Of a DNA stretch of 64,000 nucleotides, positions 1 through 8,106 are shown one piece after another. This DNA is from Sphingomonas faeni (GTDB taxonomy: Bacteria > Pseudomonadota > Alphaproteobacteria > Sphingomonadales > Sphingomonadaceae), in assembly GCF_003053745.1 (NCBI RefSeq), contig NZ_QAYE01000001.1, positions 1-64,000 on the forward strand. The letters are read 5' to 3'. The translations under genes were made by a program, and so were the position numbers. Each line of letters begins with the position of its first letter. The stretch's first letter is position 1. The notes beneath the pieces were generated by a model that had not been told where the DNA came from, searched no databases, and saw only the letters and a list, made by a program, of their open reading frames with translations.

Positions 1-18
1 TTCCTCAACAGGAACCGT

Positions 19-95
<77 letters not shown>

Positions 96-626
96 AACTC
101 ACTTGCAACACCTCCAAGGGCTCACCCGCGGAGGGTTTTCGCGTTTCTGGCTCAGCGCATAGCGACAGCTGGTGTAAGGACGCTACAGCCTGCGCCGGAC
201 CGGGGGTATACCACCTGCTCATCCCCTTGCTGTCGTTCTTTAACGACATCCCCATGACGTAGATCACCGCGGATGCCGGGCTGGAATACCTTCTTAACAA
301 GATGTCGTCGGAGCGGCATGGCTAATTTCCGCACTTGTCCTGCAACGCGCAGTACAAACACGCAAAAGGGCGCGATTCCCGTTCGACGAAAGTCAGTCGG
401 CCTTCGAACAGTTCGGAAACGGCACTGGCCTACATTAGGCATAGCATTGTTTGGAATATCCCGGCGCAACGGGAACCCGAAAAGCTTCTGAACCTCGTGA
501 GGCACAAGTCCCGGTCCTGTGACCAAGCGTTGCACGGCAAGGGCGTACGTCATGCAACGATCGCAAACCACAGCGGATGCACATATTGTCCTCTGTGGCA
601 CCATGAGTATCGTTGTTCTGAAGCCG
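96..626. other. Stretch without a recognisable gene
   Basis: Short overlapping reading frames occur on both strands, but none has a family-like sequence, a ribosome binding site or a consistent codon pattern. A frame antisense to the tRNA gives the familiar spurious tRNA-antisense peptide. I see no terminator, repeat or tRNA-end duplication that would mark an integrated element. Confidence 0.5.
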
Positions 627-1178
627 TCAGGTATTCGCCAGCGTGCGCGCCGGATTGCCGACGACTGTCGTGCCCGCGAGCACATCGCGGGTCACGACGC
701 TGCCGGCACCGATGATTGCGTTGTCGCCGATTGTCACGCCAGGCAAGACCAATGCGCCTGCCCCGATCCAGACGTTGCGGCCGATCGTTACCGGACGGCC
801 GAATTCCAGCAGCTTTGCTCGCAACGATGCATTGCGCGGATGATCAGCGGTCAAGATCTGCACGCCCGGTCCGATTTGTGTTCCTGCACCGATCCGCACT
901 GCGACGACGTCGAGGACGATGCAGCCAAAGTTTAGGAAAACGCCGTCTTCTAAATGGATGTTGTAGCCGTAGTCGCAATGGAACGGCGACCGCACAACAG
1001 CGCCGCTCCCCGCGTGGCCCATACCCGCGACTAGCATCACGTGCCGATCAGAAGCCGGTGCGGCGGACGCAGCGTTGTAGCGGGTCACCCACGTTGCGGC
1101 ACGCGCGCCATCTGCGGCCAGCTCGGCATCAGCGGCGGTGTACAGGTCGCCGCGGAGCATCTTTTCCTTTTCGGTCAT
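627..1178 (-). CDS. Sugar O-acetyltransferase, maltose acetyltransferase/NodL type
   Basis: Predicted cytoplasmic acetyl-CoA-dependent O-acetyltransferase of 183 residues, the usual size for the Maa/LacA/NodL family. Residues 1-60 match the short N-terminal helical domain (MLRGDLYTAADAEL). From about residue 85 the chain is a left-handed beta-helix of hexapeptide repeats (IGAGTQIGPGVQI, VTIGRNVWIGAGALVLPGVT, IGDNAIIGAGSVV). The family's catalytic histidine is visible in TADHP. The start has an AGGA motif four bases upstream. It follows the DUF1349 gene by 10 bp, so the two are probably one transcript. The true acceptor sugar cannot be read from sequence. Confidence 0.9.
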   Translation of the reverse strand: MTEKEKMLRGDLYTAADAELAADGARAATWVTRYNAASAAPASDRHVMLVAGMGHAGSGAVVRSPFHCDYGYNIHLEDGVFLNFGCIVLDVVAVRIGAGTQIGPGVQILTADHPRNASLRAKLLEFGRPVTIGRNVWIGAGALVLPGVTIGDNAIIGAGSVVTRDVLAGTTVVGNPARTLANT

Positions 1179-1188
1179 CGATCCTGAC

Positions 1189-1887
1189 TCAGCTCAGGTC
1201 GTGCAGATCCTTACCCAATGGTGGGGTAATGCTGAGGTCCGAGAAATGAATGTGCAGCCCGTCGCGTTCAGGCGTGCAGGCCATTGGTCCTACCCGATAG
1301 GATGCTGCAACCGGAAACGGTGCAAGGCGCACGAGCGGCCAGGTCTTGCCGTCCGCCGACACCTGCAAGCGCAAGACGCCCTTGGCGACAGTCGCACGCA
1401 TCCAGAAATCCTTCGCGTCATGTTCGTACGGACCAGTTGCCCAATCCGACTTACCGTCGGTCAGGACGCTGCTCAGCATCGCGCGGCCATCGGACAACTC
1501 AATCCCGGCCTTGACCCAACGCCGTTCATCCACCCGCACCATGATGCCCGCCTGATCGTAGAGTTTCTCATAATTGCCACGAACGCGCAGCTGCGCGGTG
1601 AACGCCGACGGAGTCTCGAAACCCAGAAAATGGCCACTGTCGCGCGTAAAGCCGTAATGCGTCTCACGCCAGAAATCGCTGCCCTTGTCGGTAAAGACGG
1701 ATAGATCGCCCGCGGCATCGACACTCCAGCGTCTCGGCTCGTTAACCCAACCGCCGTCACGACCGCCCAGCACAGCCTTGCCCGGCTGGACCGGAAGGGG
1801 GACCGCGCCGACCACACCCGGCACTGCGAGTGCGGCAGCGCCGCCGATGAGAGCGCGTCGCGACACTATGGGATTTGCCAAAATCAT
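1189..1887 (-). CDS. Exported DUF1349 (concanavalin-like fold) protein
   Basis: A 232-residue protein starting at the ATG at 1887, chosen because GAAGG lies just upstream. The open frame runs further, but only through the promoter region. The N-terminus (SRRALIGGAAALAVPGVVG) has a twin-arginine-like pair and a hydrophobic core, so export is likely. The rest matches the DUF1349 family, whose members adopt a concanavalin A-like jelly roll and are mostly of unknown function; visible signatures are DFWRETHYGF, DQAGIMVRVDERRWVKAGIE and DFWMRATV. It is divergent from the TetR gene across 61 bp with a dyad in the middle, so repression by that TetR is the simplest reading. A carbohydrate-related role is only a guess. 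Confidence 0.85.
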   Translation of the reverse strand: MILANPIVSRRALIGGAAALAVPGVVGAVPLPVQPGKAVLGGRDGGWVNEPRRWSVDAAGDLSVFTDKGSDFWRETHYGFTRDSGHFLGFETPSAFTAQLRVRGNYEKLYDQAGIMVRVDERRWVKAGIELSDGRAMLSSVLTDGKSDWATGPYEHDAKDFWMRATVAKGVLRLQVSADGKTWPLVRLAPFPVAASYRVGPMACTPERDGLHIHFSDLSITPPLGKDLHDLS

Positions 1888-1912
1888 TGACCTTCGAACA
1901 TGAACCTGTTGC

Positions 1913-1926
1913 TGTACACATGTACA
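1913..1926. promoter_or_regulatory. Candidate TetR operator
   Basis: Two copies of the self-complementary hexamer TGTACA separated by CA form TGTACACATGTACA, with weaker symmetry continuing outward (GTTGC/CAAAC). It sits midway between the divergent starts at 1887 and 1949, the expected place for an autoregulating TetR-family repressor. Binding is inferred, not shown. Confidence 0.65.
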
Positions 1927-1948
1927 CAAACTACCCGGCGAGGGAAGC

Positions 1949-2503
1949 ATGGCAGCCAAGCGGGCCAGCAAGAATGATCCGGAACGACGACAGCGGATCG
2001 TCGATGCGACACTGGACGTGATCGCAGAGCACGGCGTCGCCAATACAACCCATCGCCGGATCGCGGCGAAGGCGAACGTGCCGCTCGGGTCGGTGACCTA
2101 TTACTCGTCCTCGCTCCAAGCCTTGATGACCACCGCCTTTCTACAACTGGCGACACAGGCTTCGGAGGCATTCAAGGCGCGTCTGGAGCGGGCGGCCGAT
2201 CGGAGAGAGGCGGTGGAAGCTGTCATCGATATCATCGCCGACTCGGTCTGGGCCGAACCACGCACGTTGCTGCTCAGCTATGAGCTCTATACCTTTGCTG
2301 CGCGGCAGCCCCCGGTCTCGGCAGTGATGCAACAGTGGATGGACAGCAGCCGCGTCGCGCTGGGTCGCTTTTTCGACCCGCTGACCGCGCGTGCGTTGGA
2401 TGCACTGATCGAGGGTGTCGGCATCCACAACTCGATCGATGCGGCCCCCCTTAGTCGCGAGGCGATCCGCGTGGTTGTCGAACGAGTTGCAGGGACAAGT
2501 TGA
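1949..2503 (+). CDS. TetR/AcrR family transcriptional repressor
   Basis: A 184-residue protein with the TetR layout. The N-terminal DNA-binding domain covers residues 10-60, with the helix-turn-helix at TTHRRIAAKANVPLGSVTYY. An all-helical ligand and dimer domain follows, with no family-specific motif that names a ligand. GAGGGAA lies just before the start. It is divergent from the DUF1349-acetyltransferase pair and probably controls both that operon and itself through the TGTACA dyad. No other target is visible nearby. Confidence 0.92.
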   Translation: MAAKRASKNDPERRQRIVDATLDVIAEHGVANTTHRRIAAKANVPLGSVTYYSSSLQALMTTAFLQLATQASEAFKARLERAADRREAVEAVIDIIADSVWAEPRTLLLSYELYTFAARQPPVSAVMQQWMDSSRVALGRFFDPLTARALDALIEGVGIHNSIDAAPLSREAIRVVVERVAGTS

Positions 2504-3426
2504 GCTACAAACGGCCACGCGAACGCCGAAGAAATGGGGATTCACTATCGCCTCTGGCACGCGCTCGGCGCGTTCGGCGAGTCCGGCTTCGATCTGCACG
2601 TCGCAACTGTGTTGTATGCCGCGTTCACCTGTTCCAGCCTGACGACGATCAAGGCAACAGGGTCGGCGACATTGCGCCGCTGATGTCGCTGAAGCGCAGC
2701 TTGTCCAATCTCGAAGTGCTGATCGGACGGTTGTTCTCGCGACGCGGTTGGCGGGCCTGATCGCGCTTCGCCTTGCGCAGGAGGAACGACCGAAGGGGTA
2801 GTGCCGGCCAGGGGCAGCAGGATGATGCCCTTTGCAACTTGGCGACCTAACCGAACGCCTTGCCAACACCCAAAACACGTTGCGACGTGGCCATAATGCT
2901 GCACCCACGCCGACGCCGCTCCCAAGCGCTTCGTGGCAATAGTCGTCCGATACCAAATAGTGTGTGGCACCGTTCGAGCCGCCACAGGTAAAGCTCGGTT
3001 TGGTCGTATTGTGGTCGCAGCCATACAGCGACACTGTGCCGTTGGTTTGGAACAGCCCGCTCTTGGTCGTGATGCCGATGATCCTTACGCTGCGTTGGCT
3101 ATATTGCGCCGATAGTCGCCACGTCAGTAGCGCTTGGTTTCGCCTGCAGGGGTTGCAGCGCGTGTACTGACCGACAATCCCTCGGCACAGCGCTATCGGG
3201 TCGACCGCCGAGCCATGTGCGTCGATTTCCGGTAACCCGTAGTCTGTACCGGCAGGCCAACGCCCCGCTGTGTTCATGCGCCTCCGCCCGCCCAAACGCG
3301 GTGAAGCGAGGCAACACTATGCGCGCACTATGCGATCCGCGGGGATCGATCTCGCAGCGCTATGTCGCGGCTCGTAGATCATGAGCGCGGGCACGATGCT
3401 CGTGATACGAAAGGCAATGAGGCGAC
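2504..3426. other. Gene-free interval, possibly a decayed gene
   Basis: About 920 bp without a convincing coding region. On the minus strand, protein-like stretches appear in different frames: around 2650-2740 (RLDKLRFSDISGAM), 2545-2620, and 2930-3100 (RIIGITTKSGLFQTNGTV). Stops and frame changes break them up, as in a degraded gene. I do not recognise a family, and chance open frames in GC-rich DNA are an equally good explanation. No insertion-sequence ends were found. Confidence 0.35.
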
Positions 3427-3690
3427 ATGTCGTCTGAAACCATATCGGAACCCGATCCTGCCGGGCTCGTCATCTATGTCGGTCAGGACCGCGCGGGGCA
3501 TTGGCTCGTGCAGGACAGCAGGCGCAACCTCGAAGGGCGTTTCATCTCCTACGGCGCGGCGATGAGCTACGCCCAGGCCGAGCGCGACATCTATCAGGCA
3601 ACCGTCGAAATCGCGAAGGCGCCGCTGGTCCCGGTCATCGCGTTCGCGCCCGTCGGGCGCGACGAGCGTGCACTGCCGCGGGCGGCATGA
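3427..3690 (+). CDS. Small uncharacterised protein (87 aa)
   Basis: I do not recognise this gene. It encodes 87 residues with no signal peptide or membrane segment. The core (LVIYVGQDRAGHWLVQDSRR, then EGRFISYGAAMSYAQAERD) looks like a compact alpha/beta domain of the kind seen in short DUF2188-like proteins, but that is only a resemblance. The start is preceded by an AATGAGGCGAC stretch with a weak GAGG motif. Its stop codon overlaps the next start (ATGA), so the two are probably translationally coupled, and it heads a chain leading to the lysA paralogue. Confidence 0.7.
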   Translation: MSSETISEPDPAGLVIYVGQDRAGHWLVQDSRRNLEGRFISYGAAMSYAQAERDIYQATVEIAKAPLVPVIAFAPVGRDERALPRAA

Positions 3691-4220
3691 CGGACGCGAT
3701 GGCAATGAACACGCAAACTCGCCTGCACCGCGTTAGGGCCGCCCTTAGTCCCAAGATCGCGAGCAAGACTGCGATTCCAGGGTTGAAAACCGCGACCCAC
3801 GATCCGCGTTGGCCGGTCATCGCTGCCGCCCTTGCAACGTTGCGCGAAAATGGTCGCCACGCGGTCCGCATCGTCGATGCGGATTGCGGCGCGGGCTCGC
3901 TCCTCCTGCAAGCGGTGCATCATGCCCGGACGCTCGGTTTCACGGCGATCGAAGGGCGCGGGATCGACGGATCGCCCGCGCTGATCCGTCGCGCCAGCGC
4001 GGCGGCGAACCGTTGCACCAACCTCGCGATCGGTACGACGTTCGAGGTGGCGGACATGGTCACCGCCTTGCTGGAGGAGCATGACCTGCCAGCCGATCTC
4101 GTGATCTGTCACGGCATGGCGAAAGACCGGCGGCCGGAGGTGGCGTCGGCGTTGGGGAATGCAGCGCGGATCGTCATCGGCGACGACGCGACGTGGCTTG
4201 CCCACGGTGCCGAAGCATGA
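3687..4220 (+). CDS. Short class I SAM methyltransferase-like protein
   Basis: A 177-residue protein. The start at 3687 overlaps the previous stop as ATGA; a longer frame upstream is only a shadow of the preceding gene. The sequence VRIVDADCGAGSLLL resembles motif I of Rossmann-fold methyltransferases. An acidic residue follows after the next strand (GRGIDGSP), then a strand-like segment PADLVICHG. The fold is therefore likely, but the protein is short for an active enzyme with a substrate domain, and no target is evident. It ends in another ATGA overlap with the small membrane protein gene. Confidence 0.65.
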   Translation: MTDAMAMNTQTRLHRVRAALSPKIASKTAIPGLKTATHDPRWPVIAAALATLRENGRHAVRIVDADCGAGSLLLQAVHHARTLGFTAIEGRGIDGSPALIRRASAAANRCTNLAIGTTFEVADMVTALLEEHDLPADLVICHGMAKDRRPEVASALGNAARIVIGDDATWLAHGAEA

Positions 4221-4480
4221 CGAAGCGTGACATCCTATGGCGGGGGATCGGCCTGGCATTGTGCATGAGCGCGTGCAGCGTTGCGGTTGCAATGGAGGGC
4301 TCGGCACGCGCGATGCTCGTATTCCCCTTCGCATTGCTGGGCCTGACACTGGCGATCAACGGCAAGCGGGTCATCATCGCACTTCGCGCCGAATGCCACG
4401 GTCATGCACGAACCGCCGAAGTGATCCATGCCGTCCGCGTCCGTCGCTATCGCCGCCGGCTCGACCAACAGCATCCCTGA
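4217..4480 (+). CDS. Small two-helix membrane protein (87 aa)
   Basis: Unrecognised. Two hydrophobic segments (about residues 8-26 and 31-50) are joined by a short loop and followed by a strongly basic tail (RVRRYRRRL). It would span the inner membrane twice with the tail probably cytoplasmic. Its ATG overlaps the stop of the methyltransferase-like gene, and it ends 21 bp before the lysA paralogue, so all four genes are likely co-transcribed. No function is proposed. Confidence 0.65.
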   Translation: MTKRDILWRGIGLALCMSACSVAVAMEGSARAMLVFPFALLGLTLAINGKRVIIALRAECHGHARTAEVIHAVRVRRYRRRLDQQHP

Positions 4481-4501
4481 CCTCGAGCCTCCAGGATCAT
4501 C

Positions 4502-5734
4502 ATGACGTATTTCGATCGGCGGGACGGTGTCCTGTGTGCCGAAGGCGTGCCGTTGCCAGCCATAGCCGAAGCCGTCGGTACGCCCGTCCACGTCTATTCG
4601 GCGGCTGCACTGCGCGACGCGGCCCGGCGTTTCACAGCGGCGCTGTCGATCCTGCCGCGGACGCGTACGGCGTTCGCGGTCAAGGCAAACCCGAACAGCG
4701 CGGTGCTGCATCTGTTGGCCGGCTGCGGCTTCGGTGCCGACATCGTCTCGGGCGGAGAGATGCGCCGCGCGCTCGGAGCCGGTATCGCCGCATCGGACAT
4801 CGTCTTCTCTGGCGTCGGCAAGACCGACCGGGAGCTCGCCGACGCACTCGACGCCGGCATAGGGCAGTTCAACCTCGAGCTCGAGGAGGAGGGGCGGGTG
4901 CTCGCCGCGCTTGCCCAGGCGCGTGGCAAGCGGGCGATCGCGGTATTGCGCATCAATCCCGACGTCGACGGCGGCACGCATGCCAAGATCTCTACCGGCC
5001 GGCGCGAGAACAAGTTCGGCATGGCGATCGCCGATGCGCCCGCGATGTACGATCGCCTGTCACGACTCGATGGCCTCGATCTGGTCGGAATCGCGCTCCA
5101 CATCGGCAGCCAGCTCCACGATCTTGCTCCGCTGGAGGCCGCGTACGAGCGCATCGGTTCGCTGGTGATCGACCTGCGCGCGCGGGGCCACGGTATAACC
5201 CGCGTCGATCTGGGCGGCGGCCTCGGCATCCCCTACCGTGTCGACGACGTGGTTCCGACCCTCGACGCCTATGCCGCCATGGTGGCTAGGGTGACGCGCG
5301 ACTGGGACGTCGACCTTATTTTCGAGCCGGGGCGGGTCGTCGCAGGACTAGCCGGCGTCCTGATGACGCGGGTGATCTGGGTAAAGCCCGGAGCGGACCA
5401 CCCCTTCGTCATCGTCGATGCCGCGATGAACGATCTGGCTCGACCAGCGCTGTACGATGCCTTCCACCACTTCGAAGCCGTCGCGCCGGACGGCGAACGC
5501 ATGGTCGCGAACATCGCCGGACCGATCTGCGAAAGCGGCGACGTGTTCGCGCTCGCCCGCGATATCGACCAGGTTCGCCGCGGCGATCTCGCGGTCTTCC
5601 ATGCGACCGGGGCGTACGGTGCCGCGATGGCGTCGAGCTACAATTGCCGCCCGCTCAGCCCACAGGTCCTGGTCGACGGCGACCATTTCGAGATCGTCGC
5701 CGACCGCTTCCTGCCGGAAGAGTTCGCAGCGTAG
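4502..5734 (+). CDS. Diaminopimelate decarboxylase-like PLP enzyme, second lysA copy
   Basis: A 410-residue fold-type III PLP-dependent decarboxylase. Key features are the PLP lysine in AVKANPN (about residue 61), HIGSQ, the phosphate-binding glycine run GGGLG, EPGR, and the active-site cysteine in GPICESGD. All residues expected for meso-diaminopimelate decarboxylation to lysine are present. By eye it is about two-thirds identical to the lysA at 9741-11003, so it is a paralogue and not a fragment. Unlike that copy, it sits at the end of an operon of three unknown genes. It may be a redundant lysine enzyme or may have shifted to a related D-centre amino acid; the sequence alone does not decide this. 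Confidence 0.88.
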   Translation: MTYFDRRDGVLCAEGVPLPAIAEAVGTPVHVYSAAALRDAARRFTAALSILPRTRTAFAVKANPNSAVLHLLAGCGFGADIVSGGEMRRALGAGIAASDIVFSGVGKTDRELADALDAGIGQFNLELEEEGRVLAALAQARGKRAIAVLRINPDVDGGTHAKISTGRRENKFGMAIADAPAMYDRLSRLDGLDLVGIALHIGSQLHDLAPLEAAYERIGSLVIDLRARGHGITRVDLGGGLGIPYRVDDVVPTLDAYAAMVARVTRDWDVDLIFEPGRVVAGLAGVLMTRVIWVKPGADHPFVIVDAAMNDLARPALYDAFHHFEAVAPDGERMVANIAGPICESGDVFALARDIDQVRRGDLAVFHATGAYGAAMASSYNCRPLSPQVLVDGDHFEIVADRFLPEEFAA

Positions 5735-5813
5735 ATCGCATTGAGTCCGAACGGGAAGAGGGCAAGTTGCGGCACCGTGACGCTGCGACGGTAGCGATCG
5801 GCGCGCTGGCCAC

Positions 5814-5838
5814 GGAACGTCGCGGCCGCTGCTTCGCT
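5814..5838 (+). promoter_or_regulatory. Possible EcfG-type stress promoter
   Basis: GGAAC at 5814-5818, a 16-bp spacer, then CGCT. Alphaproteobacterial general-stress promoters read GGAAC-N16/17-CGTT, so one position deviates. It lies about 45 bp upstream of the tspO start. Weak evidence; offered because tspO and its neighbours fit a light or oxidative stress role. Confidence 0.25.
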
Positions 5839-5880
5839 GTGATGTCAGCGGGCGGCGTGCCCAGGATAAGGACGGCGAGC

Positions 5881-6432
5881 ATGACCCAGAAGCCAAGCGA
5901 TACGATCACGGGCGAGCGTGGCGGTGGCCTGTCCCGCCCGGCTGCGCTCGCGATCGTCATGGGGGTGCTCGGCGCCAGCGCGGTGCTCGGGCGACGTAAC
6001 GCGCCCGACCCGTCGCATCCCGGTATTCGAAGCTGGTACAAACGGCTCGACAAACCAGCTTACACGCCGCCCGACGCCGCGTTCGGCGCGGTATGGCCGG
6101 TTCTGGAGACTGGTCTCGCGGTTGGCGGCTATCGGTTGTTGCGCCGCCCCGCCGATGCGCCGCGCAACCTCGCGGTCGGACTTTGGCTGCTCAACACGGG
6201 GATGGTCGGCGGCTGGACCGAGTTGTTCTTCCGACGCAAGGCGCTTGGCCCCAGCGCGGTCGCGTCGGGTGCGATGATCGCCAGCGGTGCCGGCTATGTC
6301 GCGGCTGCGGCGAAGGTCGATCGTACCGCGGCGGCCACTGCGGTCCCGTTCGTAGCGTGGCTCGGATTCGCGACCGTGCTTGCCGAGCGCATCTGGGAGC
6401 GGAACCGGTCCGACGGCCCGGACAAGGCATGA
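5881..6432 (+). CDS. tspO: TspO/MBR family membrane protein
   Basis: A 183-residue member of the tryptophan-rich sensory protein family: inner-membrane proteins with five helices that bind porphyrins and are linked to light and redox responses. Visible signatures are SWYKRLDKPAYTPP, FGAVWPVLE and NTGMVGGWTELFFRR. It has about 25 extra N-terminal residues compared with most homologues. The start at 5881 was chosen because AAGGA lies upstream; an in-frame ATG at 5842 is a less likely alternative. The stop overlaps the next start (ATGA), giving a three-gene operon with DUF393 and DUF427 proteins. Such trios often neighbour photolyase genes in other bacteria, but none is present here. Confidence 0.88.
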   Translation: MTQKPSDTITGERGGGLSRPAALAIVMGVLGASAVLGRRNAPDPSHPGIRSWYKRLDKPAYTPPDAAFGAVWPVLETGLAVGGYRLLRRPADAPRNLAVGLWLLNTGMVGGWTELFFRRKALGPSAVASGAMIASGAGYVAAAAKVDRTAAATAVPFVAWLGFATVLAERIWERNRSDGPDKA

Positions 6433-6791
6433 CTCGCCTGACGGTCTGGCACGATGGCGGATGTCCGCTGTGCCGACGCGAGATCGCGCTGATGCGTCGT
6501 CTCGATCGCCGCGGTGCTATCGATTTCGTAGATGCCAGCAACGACGACACGAGCTGTCCGATAGACCGAGATGCGATGCTGGCACGGTTCCATGCGCGCG
6601 AAGGGGACCGGATGCTGTCCGGCGCCGCGGCCTTCGCAGCGATGTGGCGCGCCATCCCGCTGCTGCGACCGCTGGGGTTGGCAGCGCGCAACCCGGTCGT
6701 CCTGGCTGGTCTCGAACGGGTGTATCGGGCGTTTCTCCACGTCCGGCCTCGCTTGCAGTCGTTCGCCCGGAAGGTGGATCGCACCGCATGA
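6429..6791 (+). CDS. DCC-family (DUF393) thiol-disulfide oxidoreductase-like protein
   Basis: A 120-residue protein of the DUF393 family, named after its DxxCxxC signature. That signature appears at once as WHDGGCPLCRRE, with the two cysteines at about residues 12 and 15. The family has a thioredoxin-like fold and a presumed redox role, but substrates are unknown. A segment GAAAFAAMWRAIPLLRP, typical of the family, follows. Start and stop both overlap neighbours by four bases, so translation is likely coupled to tspO and the DUF427 gene. Confidence 0.88.
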   Translation: MTRLTVWHDGGCPLCRREIALMRRLDRRGAIDFVDASNDDTSCPIDRDAMLARFHAREGDRMLSGAAAFAAMWRAIPLLRPLGLAARNPVVLAGLERVYRAFLHVRPRLQSFARKVDRTA

Positions 6792-7285
6792 GGCCGGTCG
6801 TTCCCGATACCGCGCGACCGGGCCAGGAAAGCGTCTGGGATTATCGGCGTCCGGCGATCGCGCAGCGCAGCGATCGTCATGTCCTGATCGAGCACCGCGG
6901 GGTGACGCTCGCCGACACGCGGCACGGCGTCCGCACGATCGAGACGAGCCATCCGCCCAGCTATTACATCCCGCCCTCCGACATCCTGATGTCGGCGCTC
7001 CGGCGTTCAACGCGGCAATCCTTCTGTGAATGGAAGGGCAACGCGGTTTATTACGACGTCGAGATCGCGGGCGATGTCCTGCGCGATATCGCCTGGAGTT
7101 ATCCGTCGCCGACGTCCGCGTTTGTAGCTTTGCGCGACCACATAGCGTTCTATGCAGGCCCGTTCGACGGGTGCTTCGTCAATGGCGAACGCGTCATTCC
7201 ACAGCCCGGCGAGTTTTACGGCGGCTGGATCACCGCCGATCTCGCCGGACCGTTCAAGGGCGTGCCGGGTAGCCGCTACTGGTAG
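6788..7285 (+). CDS. DUF427 domain protein
   Basis: A 165-residue protein with one DUF427 domain. The family is small, soluble and of unknown biochemistry, with a compact beta barrel. Typical pieces are HPPSYYIPPSDI, CEWKGNAVYYDV, the aromatic IAWSYPSPTSAF and the closing GEFYGGWIT. It is the last gene of the tspO operon and overlaps the DUF393 gene by four bases. A strong stem at 7390-7446 lies about 100 bp downstream. Confidence 0.88.
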   Translation: MRPVVPDTARPGQESVWDYRRPAIAQRSDRHVLIEHRGVTLADTRHGVRTIETSHPPSYYIPPSDILMSALRRSTRQSFCEWKGNAVYYDVEIAGDVLRDIAWSYPSPTSAFVALRDHIAFYAGPFDGCFVNGERVIPQPGEFYGGWITADLAGPFKGVPGSRYW

Positions 7286-7389
7286 GCCGCCGCGCGACGA
7301 CCCTTATGCTCTCGCGCGCCAGTATGGCGTACTCGGTTCATCGCATTTCGATGTTGTTTACACCTTTGGCATAGCCGGACGCGTTAGAG

Positions 7390-7446
7390 GGGTGTGCCGG
7401 CTCGCCATCAACCTTTGGCTCGTCACCAAGGCGGGTCGGCACACCC
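7390..7446. other. Large intergenic stem-loop
   Basis: GGGTGTGCCGGCTCGCC at 7390-7406 can pair along all 17 positions with 7430-7446, with two G-U wobbles in RNA. The 23-nt loop is AC-rich. It lies between convergent genes (DUF427 protein and the TlpA-like lipoprotein). There is no T-run right after the stem, so it is not a textbook terminator, though it may stop or protect transcripts from both sides. Confidence 0.55.
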
Positions 7447-7476
7447 TGTTCAAGATCCCCGAGCCAGATCAACGCG

Positions 7477-8106
7477 TTACAATGCCTCGGCGATCAGCTT
7501 TGTGGCGGCGGGCGTGTTCCATTCATAGCCGCCGGTCATCCGCCAGACTTCCTTGCCCGCCGAATCGTACAGGATCGTGGTCGGCAGGTTCGCCTGGTAG
7601 GCGAGGCTGAGACCGAGTTTCGGATCGAGATACGGCTTGAGCGTCGTGAACGTCTTCTCGGCGAAGAACGGCGTCACCTTCTCCGCGCCCTGCATGTCCT
7701 GACTGACCGCGATCACCTGGACCTTGCCCTCCATCGACTTGGCAGCGGCATCGAGCGTAGGCATTTCCGCTACGCACGGCGCGCACCAGGTCGCCCACAT
7801 GTTGAGCAGCAACGGCTTGCCCTTGAACGAGGCGAGCGTGACCAACTTCCCGTCGGGCGCGGTGAAGGCGACCGTCGGGCCGGTCTCGCCCTTGTGGCTG
7901 CGGTCGAGCTTTTCGGTGCTGGCGGCAGGGCCGGTGGCTTCATCGGGAGTTGGTCCGGACGTAACCTCGTCGGCGGACACGGCGTTTGCGGCGACGACGT
8001 TTGCTTGCTCCGGGGCGGGCGATTTCCTATCGCAGCCGGCGACCAGCAGGCCCATCCCGACGAAACAGATGATTGGGCGCGAATTGAACACAGGACGCGA
8101 GAACAT
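7477..8106 (-). CDS. TlpA/ResA-like thioredoxin-fold lipoprotein
   Basis: A 209-residue protein. The start at 8106 gives a lipoprotein signal peptide ending in the lipobox LVAGC (cysteine about 25). An alanine- and threonine-rich spacer follows, then a thioredoxin-fold domain with the active-site pair in [10 protein letters not shown] and the cis-proline region LPTTILYD. The family reduces or exchanges disulfides on periplasmic substrates such as apocytochrome c. Attachment to a membrane facing the periplasm is expected. Its start codon overlaps that of argH on the other strand. No cytochrome-maturation genes are nearby, so the partner is unknown. Confidence 0.88.
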   Translation of the reverse strand: MFSRPVFNSRPIICFVGMGLLVAGCDRKSPAPEQANVVAANAVSADEVTSGPTPDEATGPAASTEKLDRSHKGETGPTVAFTAPDGKLVTLASFKGKPLLLNMWATWCAPCVAEMPTLDAAAKSMEGKVQVIAVSQDMQGAEKVTPFFAEKTFTTLKPYLDPKLGLSLAYQANLPTTILYDSAGKEVWRMTGGYEWNTPAATKLIAEAL

